Of a stretch of DNA of 11,179 nt, positions 1 through 7,070 are shown one piece after another. The translations under genes were made by a program, and so were the position numbers. This stretch comes from Paracoccaceae bacterium (lineage in GTDB: Bacteria > Pseudomonadota > Alphaproteobacteria > Rhodobacterales > Rhodobacteraceae), in NCBI GenBank assembly GCA_023254015.1, contig JALQYS010000503.1:1-11179 (forward strand), written 5' to 3'. Each line of letters begins with the position of its first letter. Within the stretch, counting starts at the first letter, position 1. The notes beneath the pieces are model-generated. The model was not told where the DNA came from and ran no database searches. It saw only the letters and a list, made by a program, of their open reading frames with translations.

Positions 1-890
1 TCCGCCCGAAGATCAATTCGCTCTTCTCTCGGCGCGAGGTGCCCGAGAACCTTTGGACGAAGTGCCCGGAATGCGGCACGATGCTGTTTCACCGCGAATT
101 GGCGCAGAACCTGAATGTCTGCACCTCTTGCGATCACCACATGGCGATCAGCCCGCGCGACCGGTTCACCAGCCTGTTTGACGGTGGCGTCTTTACCGAG
201 GTGAAGGTGCCCGAGCCGGCTGCGGACCCGCTGCATTTCCGCGATCAGAAGAAATACCCCGATCGTCTGAAGGCCGCGCAGAAGGCCAGCGGCGAGAAGG
301 AGGCCATGCTGGTGGCCGAGGGCGAGATTGGGCGCACGCCCATCGTGGCTGCGGCGCAGGATTTCAGCTTCATGGCCGGATCGATGGGCGTTTACGTCGG
401 CAACGCGGTGCTGGCGGGGGCCGAGCGTGCGATCAAGCTGAAGCGGCCCTTCGTGCTGTTTTCGGCTGCTGGCGGGGCGCGGATGCAGGAAGGCATCCTG
501 AGCCTGATGCAGATGCCGCGCACAACCGTGGCTGTACAAATGCTTAAAGAGGCGAACCTGCCTTATGTCGTGGTCCTGACCCACCCGACCACGGGCGGGG
601 TGACTGCGAGCTATGCCATGTTGGGCGATGTTCAGATTGCCGAACCGAACGCGCTGATCGGTTTTGCGGGCGCGCGGGTGATTGAACAGACCATCCGCGA
701 GAAGCTGCCCGAGGGGTTCCAGCGGGCGGAGTATCTGCTGGACCATGGCATGTTGGACCGGGTGACGCATCGCAAGGCGATGCGGGAAGAGTTGATCACC
801 ATCCTGCGGATGCTGATGGGCCTGTCGCCCGCCATCAAGGGCGATCTGCCCCCGCCCGGCGACCTGACTGTAGCGGCAGATACGAAATGA
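1..890 (+). CDS. accD: Acetyl-CoA carboxylase carboxyltransferase subunit beta (5' partial)
   Basis: This is the beta subunit of the carboxyltransferase half of acetyl-CoA carboxylase. With AccA it moves the carboxyl group from biotinylated AccB to acetyl-CoA, giving malonyl-CoA for fatty-acid synthesis in the cytoplasm. The reading frame is open from base 3 and begins RPKINSLFSRREVPENLW, which matches the usual N-terminal region of alphaproteobacterial AccD. The true start therefore lies a few codons to the left of the window, and the GTG at 39 is internal. A zinc ribbon of the form C-x2-C-x15-C-x2-C is visible, with cysteine codons at positions 63, 72, 120 and 129. The crotonase-like core follows, with GGARMQEG and the THPTTGGV-type glycine-rich loop. 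The TGA stop overlaps the folC start (ATGA), as expected for the conserved accD-folC operon. The identification is secure. Confidence 0.96.
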   Translation, partial: RPKINSLFSRREVPENLWTKCPECGTMLFHRELAQNLNVCTSCDHHMAISPRDRFTSLFDGGVFTEVKVPEPAADPLHFRDQKKYPDRLKAAQKASGEKEAMLVAEGEIGRTPIVAAAQDFSFMAGSMGVYVGNAVLAGAERAIKLKRPFVLFSAAGGARMQEGILSLMQMPRTTVAVQMLKEANLPYVVVLTHPTTGGVTASYAMLGDVQIAEPNALIGFAGARVIEQTIREKLPEGFQRAEYLLDHGMLDRVTHRKAMREELITILRMLMGLSPAIKGDLPPPGDLTVAADTK

Positions 891-2155
891 GCGGTTCCGA
901 TCTGATCCTAGAGCGGATGATGACCCTGCATCCCAAGGTCATCGACCTGACGATGGACCGGGTGCATCGTCTGCTGGAGAAGCTGGGCCACCCCGAGCGC
1001 AGTCTGCCGCCGGTGATCCATATTGCCGGGACCAATGGCAAGGGCAGCACCCAGGCGATGATCCGCGCCGGGCTGGAGGCGGATGGGTCTTTGGTGCATG
1101 CCTATACCTCGCCGCATCTGGCGCGGTTCCATGAGCGGATCCGCCTGGCGAGCGAGCTGATTACCGAACCGGCGCTTACCGCGCTTCTGGATGAATGTGT
1201 GGCGGCCAACGGGCCGGATGAGATCACGTTCTTCGAAATCACCACCTGCGCGGCCTTTCTGGCGTTTTCGCGCACGCCTGCGGATTACACGCTGCTGGAG
1301 GTGGGTCTGGGCGGGCGGCTGGATGCCACGAACGTGGTGGACAAGCCGGAGCTGACCATCATCACGCCGGTGTCGGTAGACCATCAGCAATATCTGGGGG
1401 AAACCCTGCCCGAGATTGCCGGTGAGAAGGCCGGGATCATCAAGCGCGGGGTGCCGGTGATCGTTGGTCCGCAAGACCCGGCGGGGCTTGAGGTGATCGA
1501 GGCGAAGGCGGCGCGCATGGGGGGGCCGGTTCTGGCCTTTGGTCAGTACTGGAATGTCTGGGAAGAGCGTGGCCGTCTGGTGTTTCAGGACGAGAACGGC
1601 CTTCTGGACCTGCCCTTGCCGAACCTGCCGGGCCCGTTCCAGGTGCAGAACGCGGGGGCGGCGATTGCGGCGCTTCGGGCGCTGGGCAAAGACGAATCGG
1701 CTTGCGAGGCAGCGGTGACCGAGGCCTATTGGCCCGCCCGCATGCAGCGCCTGCGTCGGGGGCCGCTGGTGGACAGCGCCCCGCTGGTGGAGTTGTGGCT
1801 GGACGGCGGGCATAACCCGGCGGGGGGTGAGGCCGTGGCAGCGACGCTGGCGCGTATGCCCGCGCGAGAGACGCATCTGATCTGCGGCATGCTGAACACC
1901 AAGGACGTGGTGGGCTATATGCGCCCCTTGGCAGGCCATGCGACCCGTCTGCATGCCGTGTCGATCCCCGGGGAAAAGAATACCCTGCCGGCCGAAGAAA
2001 CTGCGGCGGCGGCGCGTTCAGCCGGGATCGAAGCCGCGACCGCCCCGTCGGTGGCCGAGGCTTTGGCCGAGATTGCCGCCAAATCGCCCGAGGCGCGGGT
2101 GCTGATCTGTGGCTCGCTGTATCTGGCGGGCACGATCCTGCGCGAAAACGGCTGA
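887..2155 (+). CDS. folC: Bifunctional folylpolyglutamate synthase / dihydrofolate synthase
   Basis: FolC adds L-glutamate to dihydropteroate and then to folates, using ATP, in the cytoplasm. The 422-residue length is normal for the family. The P-loop GTNGKGS is at residues 48-54, the substrate loop TSPHL at 74-78, the Mur-ligase family signature EVGLGGRLDATN at 138-149, SVDH at 163-166, and the C-terminal domain motif DGGHNP at 306-311. The ATG at 887 shares four bases with the accD stop (ATGA), so translation is probably coupled. The order accD-folC is common in Alphaproteobacteria. The gene ends 22 bases before the stop of a convergent gene, with a hairpin between them. Nothing looks broken, and all expected motifs are present. 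Confidence 0.96.
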   Translation: MSGSDLILERMMTLHPKVIDLTMDRVHRLLEKLGHPERSLPPVIHIAGTNGKGSTQAMIRAGLEADGSLVHAYTSPHLARFHERIRLASELITEPALTALLDECVAANGPDEITFFEITTCAAFLAFSRTPADYTLLEVGLGGRLDATNVVDKPELTIITPVSVDHQQYLGETLPEIAGEKAGIIKRGVPVIVGPQDPAGLEVIEAKAARMGGPVLAFGQYWNVWEERGRLVFQDENGLLDLPLPNLPGPFQVQNAGAAIAALRALGKDESACEAAVTEAYWPARMQRLRRGPLVDSAPLVELWLDGGHNPAGGEAVAATLARMPARETHLICGMLNTKDVVGYMRPLAGHATRLHAVSIPGEKNTLPAEETAAAARSAGIEAATAPSVAEALAEIAAKSPEARVLICGSLYLAGTILRENG

Positions 2156-2173
2156 GGGCGGCCGAAGCCGCCC
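2156..2173. terminator. Bidirectional hairpin between convergent folC and moaD-like gene
   Basis: GGGCGGC (2156-2162), loop CGAA, and GCCGCCC (2167-2173) form a perfect 7-bp GC stem. Read on the minus strand, the loop is C(UUCG)G, an exceptionally stable tetraloop. It fills nearly the whole 22-base gap between two convergent stop codons. There is no strong T-run right after the stem on either strand: on the minus strand a TTTT lies several bases further on, inside the folC end. Termination is therefore inferred from position and stem stability, and the efficiency cannot be judged. Confidence 0.6.
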
Positions 2174-2177
2174 CCTA

Positions 2178-2420
2178 TTACCCGCCCTTGATCCGCTGGA
2201 TCAGGTAGATTTCCTGACCCTCATGGATCGGGGTGTTCATGTTCGGCGTGATCACCCCATCGACGGTGATCGACACCCCCGCCTTGATCACCGGCCCAAG
2301 GCCCGGATGCGCCGTTACCAGCGCATCCAGCATTTCCCGCAGGGTTCCGGCCTGAACCTGAACCGCCTGCTCCCCATCGGTCAGGCGCCGAAGCCCTGAC
2401 CAGAGGTTGACCGTGACCAT
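2178..2420 (-). CDS. MoaD/ThiS-like small sulfur-carrier protein (beta-grasp, C-terminal Gly-Gly)
   Basis: This 80-residue protein has the length and pattern of the MoaD/ThiS ubiquitin-like family. It starts MVTVNLWSGLRRLTDG, has a central VSITVDGVIT strand, and ends LIQRIKGG. In this family the terminal Gly-Gly is adenylated and converted to a thiocarboxylate that donates sulfur, for example to molybdopterin. The ATG lies 3 bases after the stop of the molybdopterin-binding subunit, so it is the last gene of the hydroxylase operon and probably translationally coupled. No strong Shine-Dalgarno is visible before it. No MoaE, MoeB or XdhC partner is in the window. It could serve ordinary molybdopterin synthesis, or be a dedicated sulfur donor or accessory factor for this enzyme. 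The family call is fairly firm; the specific role is inference. Confidence 0.8.
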   Translation of the reverse strand: MVTVNLWSGLRRLTDGEQAVQVQAGTLREMLDALVTAHPGLGPVIKAGVSITVDGVITPNMNTPIHEGQEIYLIQRIKGG

Positions 2421-2423
2421 CTG

Positions 2424-4667
2424 TCAGGCGCCCTTGATCGCCGCCAGCAATTTGGACGGCGACATGGGCAGGCTGCGCAGGCGCTTGCCGGTGGCCGCAT
2501 GGATGGCGTTGGCAATCGCGGGCAGGGGCGGGGTGATGCCGGTTTCGCCCACGCCGCGCACGCCGTAGGGGTGGCCGGGGTTCGGCACCTCGACGATCAC
2601 GGTGTCGATCATCGGCAGATCGCTGGCGACCGGCACGCGGTAATCCAGGAACACGGGGTTCTGCAGCCGCCCGTCGGCGCCATAGACGTATTCCTCGTTC
2701 AGCGCCCAGCCGATGCCCTGTGCGGCGCCACCCTGATACTGACCCTCGACATAGGTCGGGTGAATGGCCGTGCCCGCATCCTGCACCACCAGATAGCGCA
2801 GGATCGTGGTGCGCCCGGTTTCGGGATCAACCTCGACGTCCACCACATGCACGCCAAAGCTGGCGCCATAGCCGCCTGCCGTCACCTCGTGGTGGCCCGA
2901 GATCGGGCCGCCGGTGCTGCCCATCGTGGCCCCGATTTCGGCCATGGTCATGGGCGGAAACTTGCCCGCGTTGGGGCCTGCCGGAATGGCCGCCCCGTCT
3001 TTCCATTCCACCGCTTCGGGCTCGATCCCCCAATCGGCGGCGGCGCGGCGGCACATCTCGGCAATCGCCTGACGGGCGGCCTGAACGGCGGCCAGACCGC
3101 TGGCAAAGGTGGCGCGGCTGCCGTGGGTGGGTTCGTTCACCCCCAGCGCCCCGGTCTCCACCACGTTCACCCGCACCTTGTCATAGGGGATGCCAAGGCA
3201 TTCGGCGGTCATCAGCGCGATCGAGGCGCGGCTACCGCCGATGTCGGGCGTGCCGACCGAAACGGTGGCCGTGCCATCCTCGCCCACCGCCAGCGAGACC
3301 GAGGTCTCGCCACCGTGGTTGAACCAGAAGCCCGCCGCGACGCCCCGCCCCTGATTCGGGCCAAGCGGGATGGACAGGTTCGGATGCGCCTTGGTTGCCT
3401 CAAGGCTTTCGACAAAGCCGATGCGGTTGAAGGTGGGGCCATAGCTGGCCTTGGTGCCTTCGCGCGCGGCGTTCTTCAGACGCGTCTCGATCGGGTCAAG
3501 GCCCAGCTCGCGGCACATCTCGTCCAGAAGGCTTTCGGTGGCGAAGGCCGCCATGGGCGAGCCGGGCGCGCGATAGGCCGCGGCCTTGGGCCGGTTGGCC
3601 AGGACCTCATAGCCTTCGTGCATCAGGTTCGGGATGTCATAGCAGGCAAAGGCGCATTGCAGCGCCTCACCGATGGGTGAGGAGCCGACATAGGGCCCGC
3701 CCTGCATGCGGAACACCACCTTGCCGGCCGTCACCTTGCCGTCCTTGGTCATGCCCAGCTTGACATCCATGGATGCCGAAGCGGTCGGCCCCGTGGCGCG
3801 CAGCACCTCGGACCGGCTCATCACCATCTTGACGGGGCGGCCGCCGGCCTTTTTCGACAGGGCAAGCGGCAGCGGCTCCATGAAGATGGTGGTCTTGCCA
3901 CCAAAACCGCCGCCGATTTCCGTCGGGGTCACGCGCAGGTTGGCCGCGTCAATCCCCAGAACGGCCGAGCACATGCGGCGGATATACCACTGGCCCTGCG
4001 TGCAGACCCACATCTCGCCTTTGCCATCCGCGCCCAGTTGGGCCACAGCGGCGTGGGGTTCGATGTAGCCCTGATGGGTGGCCTCGGTCTTGTAGGTGCG
4101 TTCGCGCACCAGATCGGCGGCGGCAAATCCCGCCTCGACGTCGCCGCGGCCAAAGTCGATATAGCGGGCGACGTTCGGGTGCATGCCTTCGGGCACCGAA
4201 TGGTCGGCAGCGCCGGGCCGGATCACCGGGGCCCCGGGGGCCATTGCGGCATCTACATCGGTGACATGGGGCAGAACCTCATACTCCACCTCGATCAGCC
4301 GGGCGGCCTGTTCGGCCAGAAGTTTCGAGGTCGCCGCCACCGCAGCCACGGCGTGACCGTCATAAAGTGCGGTGTCGCCGGCAAGGGTGTTTTCCTGCAG
4401 GTTCAGATCCTCGCCCGTGAGGCCGGTGGGCAGGTCGGCCCGCGTCACCACCGCCTTGACGCCCGGCAGCGCCAGCGCCTTGGTCGCGTCGATCTTCTTG
4501 ATGCGGGCATGGGCGTGGGGCGAACGCACCACCGCCCCGTGCAGCATGCCCGGCAGCGAGATATCCGCACCATAGCGGGCGCGGCCCGTCACCTTGTCCA
4601 GCCCGTCCGGGCGGTTTGGACGCGTGCCGATCAGGCGATACGGCACATGGGTTTCGTCTTTTGCCAT
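2424..4667 (-). CDS. Xanthine dehydrogenase-family molybdopterin-binding (large) subunit
   Basis: This is the catalytic subunit of a three-part molybdenum hydroxylase; it carries the molybdopterin cofactor and the substrate site. It has 747 residues, typical for separate large subunits. The N-terminal aldehyde oxidase a/b hammerhead domain (about 15-130, with VTGRARYGADISLPGMLHG) precedes the cofactor domains. Key motifs are HQGYIEPH at 198-205, GGGFGGK at 252-258, AYRAPG at 364-369, PDIGGSR at 474-480 and GVGETG at 705-710; the Glu in the last matches the catalytic base of the family. It lacks AYRCSFR, the active-site loop of form I CO dehydrogenase, so it is not a true CoxL. The substrate cannot be assigned from motifs. 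The gene starts by a 1-base overlap with the stop of the 2Fe-2S subunit (TAATG). Neighbouring pobA hints at an aromatic or aldehyde substrate, which is inference. Confidence 0.93.
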   Translation of the reverse strand: MAKDETHVPYRLIGTRPNRPDGLDKVTGRARYGADISLPGMLHGAVVRSPHAHARIKKIDATKALALPGVKAVVTRADLPTGLTGEDLNLQENTLAGDTALYDGHAVAAVAATSKLLAEQAARLIEVEYEVLPHVTDVDAAMAPGAPVIRPGAADHSVPEGMHPNVARYIDFGRGDVEAGFAAADLVRERTYKTEATHQGYIEPHAAVAQLGADGKGEMWVCTQGQWYIRRMCSAVLGIDAANLRVTPTEIGGGFGGKTTIFMEPLPLALSKKAGGRPVKMVMSRSEVLRATGPTASASMDVKLGMTKDGKVTAGKVVFRMQGGPYVGSSPIGEALQCAFACYDIPNLMHEGYEVLANRPKAAAYRAPGSPMAAFATESLLDEMCRELGLDPIETRLKNAAREGTKASYGPTFNRIGFVESLEATKAHPNLSIPLGPNQGRGVAAGFWFNHGGETSVSLAVGEDGTATVSVGTPDIGGSRASIALMTAECLGIPYDKVRVNVVETGALGVNEPTHGSRATFASGLAAVQAARQAIAEMCRRAAADWGIEPEAVEWKDGAAIPAGPNAGKFPPMTMAEIGATMGSTGGPISGHHEVTAGGYGASFGVHVVDVEVDPETGRTTILRYLVVQDAGTAIHPTYVEGQYQGGAAQGIGWALNEEYVYGADGRLQNPVFLDYRVPVASDLPMIDTVIVEVPNPGHPYGVRGVGETGITPPLPAIANAIHAATGKRLRSLPMSPSKLLAAIKGA

Positions 4668-5146
4668 TACGCAGCCCCCCGCATTTCAGCCGCGGCATCC
4701 TGCACCGCGCGAATGATCTTGTCATAACCCGTGCAGCGGCACAGGTTTCCGGCCAGCCAGAAGCGGATCTCGCTTTCGGTCGGGTCGGGGTTCTGCTCCA
4801 GCAGGGCCTTGGCCGCCACCAGAATGCCCGGCGTGCAGAAGCCGCATTGCAGGGCGGCATGTTCGATGAACTTGCGCTGCAGCGGGTGCAATTCGCCGCC
4901 CTGCGCCATGCCTTCGATGGTTTCCACCGTCTTGCCCTGTGCTTCCACACCAAGAACAAGGCACGAGCAGACCAGAACACCATCCAGCCGCACCGAACAG
5001 GCCCCGCAATCGCCGGTGCCGCAGCCCTCTTTCGAGCCGGTCAGGTCCAGATGGTCGCGCAGACAGTCCAAGAGCGTCTCGCGCGGGTCGGCCAGATATT
5101 CCACCGGGTCACCGTTGACCACGGTTTGCACATGAATCTTGGTCAT
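4667..5146 (-). CDS. Xanthine dehydrogenase-family 2Fe-2S (small) subunit
   Basis: This subunit carries electrons from the molybdenum centre to FAD through two 2Fe-2S clusters. It has 159 residues from the ATG at 5146. The plant-ferredoxin-type cluster uses Cys42, Cys47, Cys50 and Cys62 (C-x4-C-x2-C-x11-C, in GCGTGDCGAC). The second, all-helical domain uses Cys101, Cys104, Cys136 and Cys138 (CGFC and CRC). Both sets are complete, so the protein should be functional. The ATG overlaps the upstream FAD-subunit stop by one base (TGATG), and GGGAG lies 7 bases before it. A GTG one codon earlier (5149) is an alternative start. The gene order FAD, 2Fe-2S, molybdopterin is the same as in coxMSL-type operons. 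Confidence 0.95.
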   Translation of the reverse strand: MTKIHVQTVVNGDPVEYLADPRETLLDCLRDHLDLTGSKEGCGTGDCGACSVRLDGVLVCSCLVLGVEAQGKTVETIEGMAQGGELHPLQRKFIEHAALQCGFCTPGILVAAKALLEQNPDPTESEIRFWLAGNLCRCTGYDKIIRAVQDAAAEMRGAA

Positions 5147-6009
5147 CACTTCGCTCCCTTTGCGCGGTCGCGGGCGATCAGGGCCGCGCGCCGGGCCAGC
5201 ACGCCGATCACGTCCTTGCGGAAGTCGGCCGTGCCGCGTTTGTCAGAAATCGGTTTGGCCAGCGCCCGGACTGCAGTTTCCAGCCGCGACAGGGCGGCCT
5301 CGTCCAGCGTCGAGCCGATGATGGCGCGGGCGGCCTCGTCCGCCAGAAGAACGGTCGGCGCCACGGCACCAAGGGCCACGCGCGCCTCGGTCACGGTGTC
5401 GCCGTCCAGTCGCAGGCTGACGGCCACGCCCACTACGGCAATGTCCATCTCGGTGCGGGGGATGAAGCGCAGATAGGCGTCGCCCGCATTCTTGCCGCGC
5501 GGCGGCAGGTTCACGGCCGAAATCACCTCACCGGGTTGCAGTTTGGTGCGGCCCGGCCGGTCGGGAATATCCTCAACCGCCACGTCGCGGCTGCCGTTGG
5601 GGCCGGTCACCGTCACGGTTGCGCCCGCCGCCACCAGACCCGGCACCGAATCGGCCGCCGGAGAGCCGTTGCACAGGTTGCCGACCAGCGTCGCGCGGCC
5701 CTGCACCTGGGTCGAGCCGACCAGACGCATGCCCTCCACCACACCCGGCCATTCGGCGCACAGCTCGGCATGGGCGCCCAGCTCTGCCCCGGATACGGCG
5801 ATGCCGATGGTCCAGCCGCCCGCAGCCGTGCGACGGATCGCCTTGACCTCGGGGATATGTTTCAGGTCGATCAGATCGTCGGGCAACACGATGCCCGCGC
5901 GCATCTGCACCAGCACATCGGTGCCACCGGCCAGAAACCGTGTTGTTCCCGCCGTCGCCCCGGCAATCGCCGAAGCTTCCGAGAAACTTTTCGGAACGTG
6001 ATAGCGCAT
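5146..6009 (-). CDS. Xanthine dehydrogenase-family FAD-binding (medium) subunit
   Basis: This is the flavin subunit, which passes electrons from the 2Fe-2S clusters to the final acceptor. From the chosen start it has 287 residues. The two FAD-contact motifs are AGGTD at 27-31 and TLVGNLCNGSPAADS at 107-121, followed by a CO dehydrogenase flavoprotein C-terminal domain ending near KRGTADFRKDV. There is no cysteine-rich insertion like the 4Fe-4S loop of 4-hydroxybenzoyl-CoA reductase beta subunits, which argues against that enzyme. An in-frame start at 6060 would add 17 residues without a ribosome site. I prefer ATG 6009 because GGGAGG lies 4 bases upstream; ATG 6012 is the near alternative. 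It is the first of the three enzyme subunits, 130 bases after the AraC regulator gene on the same strand. Confidence 0.93.
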   Translation of the reverse strand: MRYHVPKSFSEASAIAGATAGTTRFLAGGTDVLVQMRAGIVLPDDLIDLKHIPEVKAIRRTAAGGWTIGIAVSGAELGAHAELCAEWPGVVEGMRLVGSTQVQGRATLVGNLCNGSPAADSVPGLVAAGATVTVTGPNGSRDVAVEDIPDRPGRTKLQPGEVISAVNLPPRGKNAGDAYLRFIPRTEMDIAVVGVAVSLRLDGDTVTEARVALGAVAPTVLLADEAARAIIGSTLDEAALSRLETAVRALAKPISDKRGTADFRKDVIGVLARRAALIARDRAKGAK

Positions 6010-6013
6010 CATG

Positions 6014-6019
6014 CCTCCC
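6014..6019 (-). promoter_or_regulatory. Ribosome binding site deciding the FAD-subunit start
   Basis: GGGAGG on the minus strand lies 4 bases before the ATG at 6009 and 1 base before the ATG at 6012. No comparable site precedes the longer in-frame start at 6060. This supports the shorter protein beginning MRYHVPKSF. Confidence 0.6.
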
Positions 6020-6073
6020 ATCGCGGGGGGCTGGACCCGTCTGCGCGCCGCCCCCGTCATTCATCTGCGTACA

Positions 6074-6103
6074 GATTGGAAGAAATGGCGCCAAACTGCA
6101 ATC
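6074..6103. promoter_or_regulatory. Possible operator upstream of the molybdenum hydroxylase genes
   Basis: The 130-base gap between the AraC gene and the FAD subunit contains the perfect palindrome TGGCGCCA (6086-6093). It is flanked by GATTG (6074-6078) and CAATC (6099-6103), an inverted repeat centred within one base of the palindrome. A regulator could bind here to control the hydroxylase genes separately from the AraC gene. No convincing -35/-10 pair was found, and GC-rich palindromes arise easily, so this is a weak call. Confidence 0.3.
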
Positions 6104-6139
6104 GGCCTTGGCGACACCCGGCTGCCGACGGGCGACCTG

Positions 6140-6985
6140 TCAGGTCTGCTCCAACCGGCGTCGGTAGTCGCTGGCGGCCATGCCCATCCCCCGCCGAAAG
6201 GTGCGGGCAAAATAGGCGGGGTCGTCGAAGCCCAGGGCAAAGCCCACTTCCTGCACCCGCATCCGGGTGTAGGCCAAAAGGCGGCAGGCCTCGCGCAGGC
6301 GGGTCGATTCAAGAAAGCCGTGTGCCGACAGGCCCGTTGCGGCAAGGCAAAGTCGCCGCAGGTGGCGTTCAGAAACACCAAGGGCGCGGGCGTAGTCGGC
6401 CAGCTGCCAGCCATCGGCCAGATGCGCCCGGATCAACTCCTCAAAGCGGGAGATGCGGGCATCTCCTTCGCCACGGTCATTGCCGGCAGGCTCGCCCGCC
6501 TCGGCCACCGCGCAGCATAGCCGCAACACCGCCGCCCGCAGTTTCAGCCGTCGCAGGGGCGAAGGCGCGCCATGCAGCCGGAAGATCTCGTGAAAATGCG
6601 GGGCAAGCCCTTGATCCGGCGCCACGAAGGGCCGGTCCAGCGCGGTGCGGGTTTCGGCCTCGGGGCCGAAAAGTTCCGGGAAATCGGCGGCGGGCAAGGT
6701 CAGCACAAAGCCCTCGGTCCCGGCGGCAAAAGCAAAGCCATGCACATGCCCGCGCGGCATGTTCATCAGGAATTGAGAAGCCCCGCGCAGGGCCTTGCCA
6801 TCAATCGACAGCCGCGCCTCGCCCGACAGGATCAGGAAAACCTGATGCAGGTGCAGGTGCCGATGCGGCGCGATGTGCCAATCAAGGCCCGCGGCGCGAT
6901 CGGTGATGGTTTCGATGTGAACAAGATCGGGGAACGGGCTTTGTTCGCCGTAAAGCTGCCAGGAGGGGATCTTCAGGCTATCCAT
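6140..6985 (-). CDS. AraC-family transcriptional regulator, PobR-like
   Basis: This is a DNA-binding regulator of the AraC/XylS family, 281 residues from ATG 6985. The N-terminal half carries a cupin-like effector domain with HIAPHRHLHLHQVFLILSGEA near residues 38-58. The C-terminal half (about 178-277) is the two-helix-turn-helix domain, with LADYARALGVSERHLRRL and then VGFALGFDDPAYFARTFRR. It is divergent from pobA across 85 bp, the usual arrangement for AraC-type PobR, which activates pobA in response to 4-hydroxybenzoate. ATG 6985 is chosen because the upstream in-frame starts would run into the promoter and pobA start; none has a clear Shine-Dalgarno, so the start is uncertain and the message may be leaderless. 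The hydroxylase genes follow on the same strand and may be cotranscribed. Effector identity is inferred from context. Confidence 0.88.
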   Translation of the reverse strand: MDSLKIPSWQLYGEQSPFPDLVHIETITDRAAGLDWHIAPHRHLHLHQVFLILSGEARLSIDGKALRGASQFLMNMPRGHVHGFAFAAGTEGFVLTLPAADFPELFGPEAETRTALDRPFVAPDQGLAPHFHEIFRLHGAPSPLRRLKLRAAVLRLCCAVAEAGEPAGNDRGEGDARISRFEELIRAHLADGWQLADYARALGVSERHLRRLCLAATGLSAHGFLESTRLREACRLLAYTRMRVQEVGFALGFDDPAYFARTFRRGMGMAASDYRRRLEQT

Positions 6986-7055
6986 GGCCGGAAAATACCA
7001 GTTTTTTGACATATCGTCCATTCGGTATTTCACGGTCTTGCGGCATCTTCCGGCC
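6986..7055. promoter_or_regulatory. Divergent pobA / AraC-gene promoter region with nested inverted repeats
   Basis: The outer repeat is GGCCGGAA (6986-6993) with TTCCGGCC (7048-7055), 8 of 8 bases. The inner repeat is AAATACC (6993-6999) with GGTATTT (7024-7030), 7 of 7 bases, its arms 31 bp apart centre to centre, close to three helical turns. A consensus TTGACA -35 for pobA is at 7006-7011, with only a poor -10 about 17 bases on (near 7029-7034). On the minus strand TGGACG (7020-7015) and TATTTT (6997-6992), 17 bases apart, are a possible AraC-gene promoter. The inner arms overlap both -10 regions. The inner repeat is a reasonable candidate AraC-protein operator; that role is inferred. Confidence 0.5.
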
Positions 7056-7060
7056 AAAAG

Positions 7061-7067
7061 GGAGAGG
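7061..7067 (+). promoter_or_regulatory. Ribosome binding site deciding the pobA start
   Basis: GGAGAGG lies 3 bases before ATG 7071, with its GGAG core 6 bases from that ATG. The earlier in-frame ATG at 6984 overlaps the opposite AraC start and would add 29 residues unlike the family. Confidence 0.75.
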
Positions 7068-7070
7068 ATC

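Noticed and set aside
39..41. GTG at 39 as the accD start.
   Set aside because: The frame is open to the left edge and the residues before it match the normal AccD N-terminus, so the real start is outside the window.
908..1954. Long open frame on the minus strand opposite folC (348 codons).
   Set aside because: It lies fully opposite a well-supported gene, its translation is rich in Arg, His and Gln with no recognisable domain, and such antisense frames are common at high GC.
2499..3680. Long open frame on the plus strand opposite the molybdopterin subunit (393 codons).
   Set aside because: It is antisense to a gene with clear family motifs; the translation is low-complexity Gly/His/Arg-rich and has no ribosome site or domain.
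2424..6009. Assignment of the molybdenum hydroxylase as CO dehydrogenase or 4-hydroxybenzoyl-CoA reductase.
   Set aside because: The AYRCSFR loop of form I CO dehydrogenase is absent (AYRAPG instead), and the FAD subunit lacks the cysteine-rich insertion typical of the reductase.
5536..6906. Plus-strand open frame of 456 codons across the FAD subunit and the AraC gene.
   Set aside because: It spans two real genes on the other strand and the gap between them, and its translation has an Arg/Pro/Ala-rich composition without domains, so it is a high-GC artefact.
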